Origin: JAZDJJ01 sp043804035
GTDB taxonomy: Bacteria > Bacteroidota > Bacteroidia > Palsa-948
Direction of reading: 5' to 3'
Assembly: GCA_043804035.1 (NCBI GenBank)
Contig: JAZDJJ010000123.1
Coordinates: 1-26,396, forward strand
DNA: 26,396 nucleotides
Shown here: piece after piece, positions 5,571 to 13,961 of the stretch
How the letters are laid out: each line of letters starts with the position of its first letter
How positions within the stretch are numbered: the first letter of the stretch is position 1
Program-made: the position numbers and the translations under genes
The notes under the pieces: model-generated
Told to the model about the DNA's origin: nothing
Seen by the model: the letters and a program-made list of their open reading frames with translations, nothing else
Database searches by the model: none

Positions 5571-7013
5571 ATGAAAAAAAAATTTATTTCGTTTTCGTTT
5601 GCAGTTTTGTTGTCTGCAATAGTACAGGCGCAGTCAATTCCTAATGCAGGTTTTGAAAATTGGTCTATACGTACTTACTATCAAGAGCCAGATGTATTTA
5701 GCAGTTTTAATTCTCATTGGGAGTATCTTATTTGTGGAAAAGTAACCGTAACACGATCTACTGATAGTTATTCGGGAACTTATGCTGCAAAGATAGAAAC
5801 CGTTTCTTCCAAACAAGATACGATAAAAGGTATGTTATTTATAGGACAACCGGGAAATCAAACTATAAATGGAGGTTATCCTTTTTCCTATCGTCCTGAT
5901 ACGTTTGTGATTCATGCAAAATATAATATTCTTGCTAACGATACAGGACAGTGTATTGTCGCTTTTAAAAGAAATGATACTATAATAGCAACAGTAGTCA
6001 AAAGTTTCGTAGGAACAAATTCAACCTATACTGAATATAAAATCCCTATTACGTGGACGGCACCCGGAAATCCTGATACAATTGTTTCATTAATTACTTC
6101 TTCTAATCTTGATTATCCTGGTGTTCCCGGCTCTACACTTTATCTTGATGAACTTTCATTTAAAGATTCAACAGCCATAATAGCAATTCCTAATGGCGAC
6201 TTTGAACTATGGAAAGATATTGCATCCGAAGAACCCGATAACTGGGTTTCTATGAATCAATGGGGTATGAGTAATTCAAATCATTCTGCTACTAAAACTA
6301 CCGACAGTTACGATGGTACGTATGCATTAAAACTCAAAAATATAGTTGTGTTTGACGATACTATGGGAGTCATTACTAATGGTATTTTCGGAGAAGATGG
6401 ACCTGAAGGCGGTATGCTTGTTTCTCTTAATCCTGAGAAAGTAACGGGATATTACAAATATATTCCTGTCGGACCGGATACAGCATTAGCAGCTGTATTT
6501 TCTTTTCGCTATGACAACAATTTACATAAAACAATAAAACTTGATTCTACCCTCATTAAACTTACAGGGACTACCACTTACACATATTTTGAAGTTCCTC
6601 TTGCATATAATAATTTCCCTTACACTGATACAGTGAATGTGTGTTTTGCTTCTGGTAATTGTGAAAAAGACAGTAATTATGTAGGGCTTGGCAGCACACT
6701 TTATATAGACAAACTTAACATTACATATAAGCCGGTAGGCATTACTGAAAATGCTTTTAACACTGATAAATTTGTAGTGTATCCAAATCCCGCTAATGAT
6801 AAAACTTTCGTGCAATTTAACACAAGTTCTTCCGAAGATTATATACTTAGCATCTTTGATTCTTATGGCAAACTTATGATGAAAGAAAGTTATTCCGCAC
6901 AAGGGAAAGGATATATTTATAAAATAAATCTTTCGTCATTCGCGGCAGGCATTTACTTGTTTAATGTAAAAACCAATACCGAAAATTATACACAGAAAGT
7001 GATTGTTTATTAA
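5571..7013 (+). CDS. Secreted protein with two tandem modules and T9SS type A sorting domain
   Basis: The ATG at 5571 (480 residues) is preferred over an in-frame ATG at 5475. It starts directly with a signal peptide (MKKKFISFSFAVLLSAIVQAQ), while the upstream ATG falls next to the -7 box, before the predicted transcription start. Two related modules follow, at residues about 22-203 and 204-383. Each opens with a PNxxFExW-type motif (IPNAGFENW, IPNGDFELW), has a DSYxGTYAxK segment, and closes with GSTLYxDxL, so this is an internal duplication. They resemble jelly-roll carbohydrate-binding or PCMD-like modules, a weak inference. Residues about 400-480 are a Por secretion C-terminal sorting domain (YPNPAND, then GKLMMKESY, GIYLFNVKT and VIVY). 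The protein should cross the outer membrane via T9SS and be surface-attached or released. No enzymatic residues are recognised. Confidence 0.9.
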   Translation: MKKKFISFSFAVLLSAIVQAQSIPNAGFENWSIRTYYQEPDVFSSFNSHWEYLICGKVTVTRSTDSYSGTYAAKIETVSSKQDTIKGMLFIGQPGNQTINGGYPFSYRPDTFVIHAKYNILANDTGQCIVAFKRNDTIIATVVKSFVGTNSTYTEYKIPITWTAPGNPDTIVSLITSSNLDYPGVPGSTLYLDELSFKDSTAIIAIPNGDFELWKDIASEEPDNWVSMNQWGMSNSNHSATKTTDSYDGTYALKLKNIVVFDDTMGVITNGIFGEDGPEGGMLVSLNPEKVTGYYKYIPVGPDTALAAVFSFRYDNNLHKTIKLDSTLIKLTGTTTYTYFEVPLAYNNFPYTDTVNVCFASGNCEKDSNYVGLGSTLYIDKLNITYKPVGITENAFNTDKFVVYPNPANDKTFVQFNTSSSEDYILSIFDSYGKLMMKESYSAQGKGYIYKINLSSFAAGIYLFNVKTNTENYTQKVIVY

Positions 7014-7214
7014 ATGCTTTTTCTTGCTTGCACGAGTGTATATTTATCTTTCTTCTATAAATTATTTTTGATTTTTATCCCGTTTTGGTATTTGAGCATC
7101 GGACATTGAGCTTGCCGAAATGCCGAAAAATACTTGTATTGAGCTTGCCGAAATATGTGTAGTTGAAAAATTTTATATAGGTTTGTGCATAAGTCCTATC
7201 AATAAAAAAAATTT
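7014..7214. other. Intergenic region with direct repeats
   Basis: Two identical 17-bp copies of ATTGAGCTTGCCGAAAT occur at 7105-7121 and 7138-7154. A sequence GCATAAGTCCTA at 7187-7198 resembles the end of the TAGGACTTACGCAA elements but has no partner. TAGGTTTG (7178-7185) fits a -7 box for the downstream gene but lacks a good -33 box. No clear terminator follows the T9SS gene. Confidence 0.5.
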
Positions 7215-9125
7215 ATGATTTTTTCTTTTCCTTCTTTAGTTTCTCTGGCAAAAAGTGTTGTTGAAACTTTCAGGCGATTTCCACTATCGCTTTCGTCTGC
7301 TATTATAGCAAGTGGCATTAGTATTTTTATTATTGATCATAACTGTGAAGCACAAAAAGAGTTTGAATATTTATGGAAAGTGGTAATGTGCTGCGGTCTT
7401 GGACTAAATCTTTTTCTTTCACTTACTTTTTTTTCCGAACGTGCAAAACATAATTTCGGAATGAAAATGATTCTTCAATTGGCTGCCCTTGCTCTTGTTG
7501 TCGTTTATTATTTCTTGTTACCCGAATTTCAGAAAATGCTTATCACTGACATAGTGCGATATATATTGTTTACCATCGGACTGCATTTGCTCGTTGCATT
7601 TTCTCCATTTGTCGCTCGTGGCGAGATAAATGGATTTTGGCAGTTTAATAAAAGTTTATTTCTGCGTTTTCTTTTATCCATGCTTTATGCAGGTGTTTTA
7701 TACATCGGATTGTCGCTGGCGATTCTTGCTATTGATAATTTATTTCAGGTAAAAATAAAAGGCGAACGCTACGGACAGTTATGGATTTTCGTTGCAGGAA
7801 TTTTTAACACATGGTTTTTCCTTGCCGGAGTTCCTAAAAATTTTAGTGAAATGGAAGCAGTAACTGATTATCCAAAGGGACTGAAAATATTTACTCAATT
7901 TATTTTACTACCGCTTATTACAGTTTACCTGCTTATTCTGTATGCGTACTTGGCAAAAATTCTTATCCAATGGGAACTTCCAAAAGGATGGGTTTCTTAT
8001 TTGGTAAATACTTTTTCCGTTTTTGGAATCTTATCTCTTCTACTAATTTATCCAATCCGAAACAAGGAAGAAAATAAATGGATAAAGATTTTTTCACAAT
8101 GGTTTTACTGTGCGCTTTTCCCGTTGATTGTTTTACTTGGTTTTGCTATCGGAAAAAGAATAATGCAATATGGAATCACCGAGAACAGATATTTTGTTTT
8201 GGTCATTGCACTTTGGCTAACTGGAATTGCCATTTATTTTTTGTTCAGCAAAAAAGGAAACATCAAACTTATTCCCATTACACTTTGCATCATCGCATTT
8301 CTTTCTTCTTTTGGTCCATGGGGTGTTTTTAATATTTCGGAACGAAGTCAAGTGAATCGCCTCACAAAGATTCTTACCGAAGAAAAAATTCTCGTGAATG
8401 GAAAAATTAAAAAATCTACCGATACTATTCAGGAAAAACAAGCCAGACAAATTACTTCTATCATGCGTTATCTTGACAATCACTATGGTTTTGAATCCAT
8501 CAAGCCATGGTTTACTGAAAACGTGGATTCTCTTTTCGTTCTAAAAGATTCTATTGGAAATGATTACAAAACAAGCATTATGTTGAATCTGATGGGTGTG
8601 CAGAGAGTTGATGATTATTATTCTTGCAGAGAGGATGAAGAAGATGGAGAGTCAATAAAAACTTTTTATTTTGATGTGGAACATGGAGATCAGATTGCAG
8701 TTGATGTAAGCGGGTATGATTACTGTTTGAATTACCAACATCGTTTCTCCATAGAAAATAATGATTACAAAGATTCTCCCAATGTATATTTTCATTTAGG
8801 AAAAGATTCTATAAACATAGAACTCTCATCAAAGGACGAAACATTTTTCTTTTTGAAAAACAAAAAAGAAGTCCTGAAATTTCAGTTGTCGGATTTTACT
8901 AAAGGACTTAAAGAGTACAATCAGAAAAATAAAAAATCTTATTACGATAATAATATCCCCAATGATAAAATGATATTTGAGGCAGTAAATGATTCCGTAA
9001 GGGTAAAGTTTTATTTCAGGAATATTTCCGGAAATATCACAGAGAACAAAATGAATATTGATAACATCAATGCTATGGTGCTTATCAAATTTATTTCATA
9101 CACAAAACAGGAAAAGTTGTATTAG
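7215..9125 (+). CDS. DUF4153 domain-containing membrane protein
   Basis: Residues 1 to about 370 contain roughly a dozen hydrophobic membrane-spanning segments, with short charged loops such as FVARGEINGFWQFNKSLFLRF and FLAGVPKNFSEMEAVTDYPK. This pattern and the segment GPWGVFNISERSQVNRL, which ends the membrane part, match the DUF4153 family of Bacteroidota and other bacteria. Residues about 375-636 form a soluble region rich in charged residues, with no recognised fold (DDYYSCREDEEDGESIKTFYFDVE and similar). The family's biochemical role is not established. It stands alone on the plus strand, convergent with the next gene at 9238 and 201 bp after the T9SS gene; shared transcription with the latter cannot be shown. 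Confidence 0.88.
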   Translation: MIFSFPSLVSLAKSVVETFRRFPLSLSSAIIASGISIFIIDHNCEAQKEFEYLWKVVMCCGLGLNLFLSLTFFSERAKHNFGMKMILQLAALALVVVYYFLLPEFQKMLITDIVRYILFTIGLHLLVAFSPFVARGEINGFWQFNKSLFLRFLLSMLYAGVLYIGLSLAILAIDNLFQVKIKGERYGQLWIFVAGIFNTWFFLAGVPKNFSEMEAVTDYPKGLKIFTQFILLPLITVYLLILYAYLAKILIQWELPKGWVSYLVNTFSVFGILSLLLIYPIRNKEENKWIKIFSQWFYCALFPLIVLLGFAIGKRIMQYGITENRYFVLVIALWLTGIAIYFLFSKKGNIKLIPITLCIIAFLSSFGPWGVFNISERSQVNRLTKILTEEKILVNGKIKKSTDTIQEKQARQITSIMRYLDNHYGFESIKPWFTENVDSLFVLKDSIGNDYKTSIMLNLMGVQRVDDYYSCREDEEDGESIKTFYFDVEHGDQIAVDVSGYDYCLNYQHRFSIENNDYKDSPNVYFHLGKDSINIELSSKDETFFFLKNKKEVLKFQLSDFTKGLKEYNQKNKKSYYDNNIPNDKMIFEAVNDSVRVKFYFRNISGNITENKMNIDNINAMVLIKFISYTKQEKLY

Positions 9126-9237
9126 TTACTTGAATTTATAAAACACAACTAAATAATATTAATCCTTTATCCGTTAAAAGCAGTATAGATTAATTGTGAT
9201 TTGTTTGCTGTCTTACAAGGAAGTGTCAAAACAAAAT

Positions 9238-9687
9238 TTATTTTTTCTTTTCCCACTCTAATCTTTTTCCAAATCCAAGTTGATTATCTGTTAGTTTGAT
9301 GCTATCTAATTCAATCACCCAAAGTTTTCCTGACATAGCAAGAGAAAGAGGATACTGCAGGTAATATTTTTTCTTTGCCTCTTTCAGAAGTTTTTCTTTC
9401 GGCACAATAAACTTTCCTGTAAATTGTATTCCACGAATTCTGGCTTTGTTTAATTTATCAGGGTGAATGATTCCGGCAACAGAATCATTTTTTAGTGCAT
9501 TCTGAATATGCTGAGTTTCTGTTTTTGATTTAAAGACGAGCATATTCATGTTTTCCAGATAAGTATAAAAACAACTGGCACAAAAAGGGTTACTATGGCT
9601 TACCGTAGAAATCATAAGACATGTTTGAGTGGAAATGAATTTAGTTATTCTTTCGTCAACGATAACTGATGTTTTTTCTTGTATCAT
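9238..9687 (-). CDS. YhbP/UPF0306-like pyridoxamine-5'-phosphate-oxidase-fold protein
   Basis: This 149-residue protein has the split-barrel FMN-binding fold of the pyridoxamine 5'-phosphate oxidase superfamily. The early strand LMISTVSHSNPFCASCFYTY, the segment VFKSKTETQHIQNALKNDSV and the ending KLTDNQLGFGKRLEW match the UPF0306 (E. coli YhbP) pattern, in which LGFGKKLxW is characteristic. The reaction is not established; flavin binding is inferred from the fold. The gene is monocistronic, convergent with the DUF4153 gene. A -7 box TATTTTTG (9746-9739) and a perfect 14-bp palindrome (9721-9734) lie upstream of the ATG, suggesting a dimeric regulator may act here. Confidence 0.8.
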   Translation of the reverse strand: MIQEKTSVIVDERITKFISTQTCLMISTVSHSNPFCASCFYTYLENMNMLVFKSKTETQHIQNALKNDSVAGIIHPDKLNKARIRGIQFTGKFIVPKEKLLKEAKKKYYLQYPLSLAMSGKLWVIELDSIKLTDNQLGFGKRLEWEKKK

Positions 9688-9720
9688 TTTTTTAAGATTT
9701 TAAATTTAACTAATGCAATT

Positions 9721-9746
9721 TGCAATTAATTGCAGAAACAAAAATA
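9721..9746 (-). promoter_or_regulatory. Candidate promoter and palindromic operator of the YhbP-like gene
   Basis: The -7-like box TATTTTTG lies at 9746-9739 (minus strand). Just downstream, TGCAATTAATTGCA at 9721-9734 is a perfect 14-bp palindrome, 34 bases before the ATG, where a repressor dimer could sit over the transcription start. No -33 TTG is evident at the normal distance. Confidence 0.35.
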
Positions 9747-9775
9747 TACAATTTCTGTTCTTGACATTGTTAAGA

Positions 9776-9850
9776 GCAGTTTCAAAAACTATTCTCGTCA
9801 TTGCAACACGTTGCTCTGATCTTGCCGAAAGAGATGCACGAAGTAAATTA
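9776..9850. repeat. Decayed copy of the GGGCAGTTCT palindromic element
   Basis: GCAGTTTCAAAAACTATTC, then CTCGTCATTGCAAC and a downstream GCACGAAG follow the order of motifs in the complete element at 26257-26396, but with many differences and no right-hand end. It lies between the TlpA-like gene and the YhbP-like gene. Confidence 0.5.
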
Positions 9851-9875
9851 AATGATAAATGATAAACATTAAACA

Positions 9876-11153
9876 TTATTTTAATAATGCATCTTCAATT
9901 TCTTTTTTTATTTTTTTAGATGATGGTTTTGATGTAAAAGCATTTATAATTTTTCCTTGTTTATCTATCATAATATATCTTGGAATGCCTGTGATTACGT
10001 ATGCATCTATAAATGACCTGTTATCTATTCTGAGATGAATACCATTTAGTTCAGGATGTTGAATTAAATACTCTTTCCAGGCATTTTCTTTTCGGTCTCT
10101 GGAAATAAATAAAAAGACAATATCTTTATTATTTTTAAATGATTCTTGCAATTTATGAGTATACGGTAATTCCTCTATACATGGTCCGCACCATGTAGCC
10201 CAAACATCTATAAAAACCATTTTGCCCTTAAAATCACTTAATGAATATACTTTCCCTTCCGGTGTTGTGCCTTGAAAATTAGGAGCAGGATTACCGGAAA
10301 TTAAATGCTTGAATTTTTTATAGGCATCGGATAAAAGTATTAAATACTCAGAGGTTGGATATGTTTCTTTTAACATTTTGCTAAGGCTATCTATGGTATG
10401 TGTAATACCAAAAAAATAGAATAGATAATTCAAGTTATCAAATAATAAAAATTCTTTTATCTCCTTACTGTATTGTGTTGATTCTTTAATTTTATTTAGT
10501 AAAATGACAGGCAAGATTGCCATTTCTGATGGATTGAAAGGAATTGATTTTGCAATATTTTGTTTACAATTATCGGACAAAAATGTTGAAAAGTCACTAC
10601 AATTAGATTGTATTAACAAAGTGTCTTTAAAAATATCATTTTTTAAAAGTCCCAATTTGCTTTCCAAATTCAAACTATCAATTTCATTTTGTTCAAAATC
10701 TAATAGATTCCACTGCTTTCTCATTAAAATAAATGAGTAATTTTTATTTCTTAATAAATAATCAACCTCTTTGGTAAAATGAATACTATCTGAATATCTT
10801 TTATGAAAATCAGCAAACTTCAGTTCAAAAGAATTATAGAGATTGATTAAATTATTTACATCATAATTAGCTTCTTCAATTGCTTTAATAGAATCATTTA
10901 ATTGATCCAGTAACACCATTGATTTTAATAAATAATTATTGGCATCTGCTCCTTTTCCTGTAAAAAATTTCTTTTCTTTCTCTATACTAAATAGCATATC
11001 ATATCCGGGTTCCAAAAAAAGAGTAGTTATAATAGTGTTGGTTGTACCTATCTCAACGAATAACATTTTTTTTAATGGAATAGTAACCGCTCCTTCTCCA
11101 TTTTGATTCAAATTAACTTTGAGGATTTTGAGAAAACGGAAGATAAAATTCAA
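9876..11153 (-). CDS. TlpA-like thioredoxin-fold protein, main part (frameshifted from its lipoprotein N-terminus)
   Basis: The last ~140 residues form a thioredoxin/TlpA-like domain: NPAPNFQGTTPEG, then FIDVWATWCGPCIEELP with the redox motif WCGPC, a cis-Pro loop GIPRYIMID, and a C-terminal helix. Such proteins reduce disulfides in the periplasm. The preceding ~260 residues are helical and charged, like the N-terminal regions of Bacteroidota TlpA/DUF4369 proteins. This frame opens at a TTG and has no signal peptide, though a WCGPC protein of this type should be exported. The missing signal lies in another frame just upstream (11113-11280). Removing one base near 11115-11130 joins the two, giving about 467 residues. 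Pseudogene or sequencing error; the catalytic part is intact. Confidence 0.85.
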   Translation of the reverse strand: MNFIFRFLKILKVNLNQNGEGAVTIPLKKMLFVEIGTTNTIITTLFLEPGYDMLFSIEKEKKFFTGKGADANNYLLKSMVLLDQLNDSIKAIEEANYDVNNLINLYNSFELKFADFHKRYSDSIHFTKEVDYLLRNKNYSFILMRKQWNLLDFEQNEIDSLNLESKLGLLKNDIFKDTLLIQSNCSDFSTFLSDNCKQNIAKSIPFNPSEMAILPVILLNKIKESTQYSKEIKEFLLFDNLNYLFYFFGITHTIDSLSKMLKETYPTSEYLILLSDAYKKFKHLISGNPAPNFQGTTPEGKVYSLSDFKGKMVFIDVWATWCGPCIEELPYTHKLQESFKNNKDIVFLFISRDRKENAWKEYLIQHPELNGIHLRIDNRSFIDAYVITGIPRYIMIDKQGKIINAFTSKPSSKKIKKEIEDALLK

Positions 11154-11280
11154 AAGTTTGATTCTTATATTCTTCGGCTTTTATTTTTATTGTGGCAATA
11201 GAATCTTGTATATGCTCATCGCCACATCCAGCAATAACTAATAATAGTAATGCGGAAATAAATTTTAGATTTTTTTTCAT
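11113..11280 (-). CDS. Lipoprotein signal peptide and N-terminus of the TlpA-like gene (frameshift fragment)
   Basis: Starting at ATG 11280, the peptide MKKNLKFISALLLLVIAGCG has a lipoprotein signal peptide with a lipobox (VIAGC, Cys19). It is followed by about 36 residues and a stop at 11113. It overlaps the main TlpA-like frame by 41 bases. Skipping one base, for example C of the CC near 11119, would continue as SQNLKVNLNQNG into the main frame. The product would be an inner- or outer-membrane-anchored periplasmic thioredoxin-like protein. Confidence 0.75.
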   Translation of the reverse strand: MKKNLKFISALLLLVIAGCGDEHIQDSIATIKIKAEEYKNQTFEFYLPFSQNPQS

Positions 11281-11306
11281 ATAAAAAAATTTGGTTATTC
11301 TAATAA

Positions 11307-11452
11307 GCAGTTTCAAAAATACATTTTTCATAAAACACAAAAAGTTTAAAGTTTGAACATAAAATAATTGGCATTGTTAATTTGGTATAGATTTTTGCGA
11401 AGTGTGATGAGATTGCCGAAAGGGAGGCACGAAGCAGGAAACAATTTCTACA
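11307..11452. repeat. Decayed copy of the GGGCAGTTCT palindromic element
   Basis: The left end is recognisable as GCAGTTTCAAAAATAC (11307-11322). Further right, GAGGCACGAAGCAGGAA (11424-11440) is identical to 26294-26310 of the complete element and is followed by CAATTTCTAC. The material between is diverged. The copy fills the gap between the acyl-CoA synthetase stop and the TlpA-like lipoprotein start. Confidence 0.55.
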
Positions 11453-11453
11453 T

Positions 11454-13226
11454 TCACTCAACAATACCAAATATTTTATCAATTAATTCTTTATTCGCTG
11501 TAAGGATAATTTTTCTTTTCAGTTTTAATGTTGGCGTCATTTCTCCTTTGTCAATACTCCATTCATTTGGCATCAGTTCAAACTTTTTGATGGTTTCCCA
11601 GTGTCCGAACGATTTATTTTTTTCTTCTACTTCACCATGAATTATCTCCATTACTTTCGGATGTCGGATAATTTCTTCGTTTGACGAAACTGTAATTCCT
11701 TCTTTTGCAAGATGTTTTTTAATATAGATAAATGACGGGACAATAAGTGCAGCCGCAAATTTTTGTCCATCGCCAATAACCATCGCCTGTTCAATGAATG
11801 GCGATTCTTTGAGTTTGTTTTCTATGGGCTGCGGAGCAATGTATTTTCCTCCCGATGTTTTGAATATTTCTTTCTTGCGGTCGGTAATCTTCAGAAACTT
11901 TTCGTCTTCAAAAATTCCGATGTCACCTGTGTGAAACCATCCGTCTTTGTCAATTACTTCGGTGGTGGCATCTGGTTGTTTGTAATAACCAAGCATAACA
12001 TTTGGACCTTTGCAAAGAATTTCACCGTCATCGGCAATTTTTACATGAACATTTTTTAATACAGGACCTACTGTGCCGAATTTTGTTCCTCCGTTAAAAT
12101 GATTCACAGATATAACAGGCGATGTTTCCGTTAATCCGTATCCTTCCAGCACGGGAATTTTTGCCGAACAAAAAATTCTGATTAGTCGTGGCTGAAGTGG
12201 TGCTGCTCCGGATATTAGTGCACGAACATTTCCGCCTAACGCTTCGCGCCACTTACTGAAAATAATTTTATTGGCAATACGTAATTGGAATTCATACCAC
12301 CATCCATTCTTTCCGTCCAATTCATAATGCAAACCAAGATTCAGTGCCCAAAAGAAAAGTTTCTTTTTGATTCCTTTGAGTTCATTTCCTTTGGTTACAA
12401 TTTTATCATAAACCTTTTCTAATAATCGCGGTACTGCAGAAAACACATGCGGTTTCACTTCTCTAAGATTATCACCAATCGTATCCATGCTTTCGGCATA
12501 GTAAATGGAAACGCCGAGATACATATACAGATAAGTAAGCATCCGTTCGTAAACATGGTTCAGTGGTAAAAAACTCAGTGCGCGGCAAGTATGATCTATA
12601 GGAGGTAATTTTTCTGTTGCCTTGAAATTGCTTACAATGTTATCGTGCGAAAGCATCACTCCTTTTGGATTACCTGTAGTCCCCGAAGTATAAAGAATCG
12701 TTACGAGGTCCTGCGCTTTAATGGAGTCCTTTATTGTTTTCAATTTTTCAGGCATCGGATTTTTTTTTCCTCTTTCCGTTATTTCACTCCAATGCTTTGT
12801 CCTGCGGATATTATCAAAAGTGAAAATTTCCTGAATGGAAGAAATGCCTGACGAAGCAGATTTTACTTTCCAAAATAAAACATCATTAGAGACCAAAATA
12901 TATTTTACTTCTACATCATGAAGAATAAACTTTAAATCATTTTCGCTGACTGTGGGATAAACAGGAACACTCACTGCTCCTGCCATCTGAATACCAAAAT
13001 CGGCAAAGTTCCATTCGGGGCGATTGTTGGAGATGATAATAATCTTGTCGTTGCGACAAATGCCAAGGGCAAGCAGCCCATAAGCAAAATTAGTTGCATA
13101 ATCAATAAACTCTTTTGTATTGTAATTCTTCCATCGCCCATTTTCTTTAGCGGCAATTGTATCGCTTTTGGAAGAATATTTTTCAATATAATTATCTAAT
13201 AAATCAAATATGCGAAGTACTTCCAT
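11454..13226 (-). CDS. Long-chain fatty acid-CoA ligase (AMP-binding synthetase)
   Basis: This enzyme activates fatty acids via an acyl-adenylate to acyl-CoA. All core motifs of the adenylate-forming superfamily are present: P-loop TILYTSGTTGNPKG (about residues 172-186), GYGLTETSP (about 362), GWFHTGDIG (about 430), and the hinge and C-terminal domain DRKKEIFKTSGGKYIAPQPIE (about 452 on). The last is the FadD15-like long-chain subgroup signature. The ATG at 13226 (590 residues) is chosen over an in-frame ATG at 13274. The latter would add an atypical N-terminus and would overlap the predicted -7 box at 13271-13264. The gene is monocistronic. The shared 26-bp block lies directly upstream. Confidence 0.93.
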   Translation of the reverse strand: MEVLRIFDLLDNYIEKYSSKSDTIAAKENGRWKNYNTKEFIDYATNFAYGLLALGICRNDKIIIISNNRPEWNFADFGIQMAGAVSVPVYPTVSENDLKFILHDVEVKYILVSNDVLFWKVKSASSGISSIQEIFTFDNIRRTKHWSEITERGKKNPMPEKLKTIKDSIKAQDLVTILYTSGTTGNPKGVMLSHDNIVSNFKATEKLPPIDHTCRALSFLPLNHVYERMLTYLYMYLGVSIYYAESMDTIGDNLREVKPHVFSAVPRLLEKVYDKIVTKGNELKGIKKKLFFWALNLGLHYELDGKNGWWYEFQLRIANKIIFSKWREALGGNVRALISGAAPLQPRLIRIFCSAKIPVLEGYGLTETSPVISVNHFNGGTKFGTVGPVLKNVHVKIADDGEILCKGPNVMLGYYKQPDATTEVIDKDGWFHTGDIGIFEDEKFLKITDRKKEIFKTSGGKYIAPQPIENKLKESPFIEQAMVIGDGQKFAAALIVPSFIYIKKHLAKEGITVSSNEEIIRHPKVMEIIHGEVEEKNKSFGHWETIKKFELMPNEWSIDKGEMTPTLKLKRKIILTANKELIDKIFGIVE

Positions 13227-13263
13227 ATAATTATTTCTTGTTGAAGAAAAGTTTGAAGAATAA

Positions 13264-13290
13264 CAAACGTACATAAAATTTTTAATTATA
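13264..13290 (-). promoter_or_regulatory. 26-bp block, copy 2, containing a -7-like box
   Basis: Bases 13265-13290 are identical to 4954-4979. Read on the minus strand with one further base it ends TACGTTTG (13271-13264), a full match to TAnnTTTG, 38 bases before the acyl-CoA synthetase ATG at 13226. That spacing suits a promoter. No good TTG lies at the usual -33 distance. Confidence 0.5.
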
Positions 13291-13303
13291 CATAGACGAG
13301 ATA

Positions 13304-13329
13304 AAAATCAAAAAAGATTTTTAGAAGAA
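13304..13329. repeat. A-rich palindromic motif shared with 5402-5427
   Basis: Arms AAAAATC and GATTTTT (13303-13309 and 13316-13322) surround six A, followed by AGAAGAA. It is the second copy of the motif upstream of the T9SS gene, with one difference. Confidence 0.45.
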
Positions 13330-13342
13330 AGTAATGAGATGC

Positions 13343-13379
13343 AAAAAAAAATCCCACACAAAATAAAAATGTGTGGGAT
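13343..13379 (-). terminator. Rho-independent terminator of the DUF1573 operon
   Basis: On the minus strand, a perfect 10-bp stem ATCCCACACA/TGTGTGGGAT (13379-13370 and 13360-13351) with a 9-base loop is followed by a run of T. This is the clearest intrinsic terminator in the window. It lies 37 bases after the stop of the second DUF1573 gene and insulates the acyl-CoA synthetase. Confidence 0.9.
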
Positions 13380-13416
13380 AAAATTATTTATCCTAATAAC
13401 TGACTGACTATTAGCA

Positions 13417-13908
13417 TCACTTAGAAGGAGTTGGAGTAGGTTGAGTTGCTATTGGAGCAGTAGTCGTAACTGTTGAAGAAGTAACCGGCGCCGGATTTGA
13501 TTTGACATTACCTTTTATTCTTAAAGTTTTGCTTGGAGTTTTCGCATTTGACGAAACGCTGATTGTTTTTTCAAAAGAGCCAACACGTTTGGTATCATAA
13601 TGAACTTTGATAATTCCTGTATCACCGGACTTGATTGGTTCTTTGGGAGCAGTGGGAACCGTACATCCACAGGAACCACTAGCACTATAAATAATCAAAG
13701 GTTCTTTTCCATTGTTCTTAAATTTAAATTCGCGGCTACCATCAGAACCAAACTCAATTGTGCCGTAATCAATCACTTCCGCTTCAAAAAGGATGTCAGG
13801 AGCATTTGGATTTTCAGAAACTACTGCTGCAGTTGTTGTTCCCGTTTGGGATTTGGAAACAAAAGCAGTAAAAGCAATTACTGCAATTGTGAGAAAGATG
13901 TTTTTCAT
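13417..13908 (-). CDS. DUF1573 domain-containing exported protein (copy B)
   Basis: This 163-residue protein has a signal peptide (MKNIFLTIAVIAFTAFVSKSQ) and one DUF1573 immunoglobulin-like domain. The domain holds ILFEAEVIDYGTIEFGSDG, the FKNNGKEPLIIYSASGSCGC motif with its paired cysteines, and KVHYDTKRVGSFEKTISVSS. A low-complexity Pro/Thr-rich tail follows (residues about 140-163). DUF1573 proteins are common periplasmic or surface proteins of Bacteroidota without a known reaction. The gene is the downstream member of a tandem pair with 13962-14429 and is followed by a strong terminator. A three-copy 14-bp repeat separates the two genes. Confidence 0.9.
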   Translation of the reverse strand: MKNIFLTIAVIAFTAFVSKSQTGTTTAAVVSENPNAPDILFEAEVIDYGTIEFGSDGSREFKFKNNGKEPLIIYSASGSCGCTVPTAPKEPIKSGDTGIIKVHYDTKRVGSFEKTISVSSNAKTPSKTLRIKGNVKSNPAPVTSSTVTTTAPIATQPTPTPSK

Positions 13909-13918
13909 GTTTTTTTGG

Positions 13919-13960
13919 TTTTAAGTTTTGAATTTTAAGTTTTGAATTTTAAGTTTTGAA
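13919..13960. repeat. 14-bp tandem repeat (three copies) between DUF1573 genes
   Basis: TTTTAAGTTTTGAA is repeated three times without interruption, filling nearly all of the 53-bp gap. On the minus strand it forms the untranslated region before the downstream ATG (13908). Copy number could alter the spacing or translation of that gene. Confidence 0.85.
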
Positions 13961-13961
13961 T

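Noticed and set aside
13919..13960. Three-copy repeat considered as a CRISPR array
   Set aside because: Units are 14 bp and contiguous with no spacers, and there are no cas genes.
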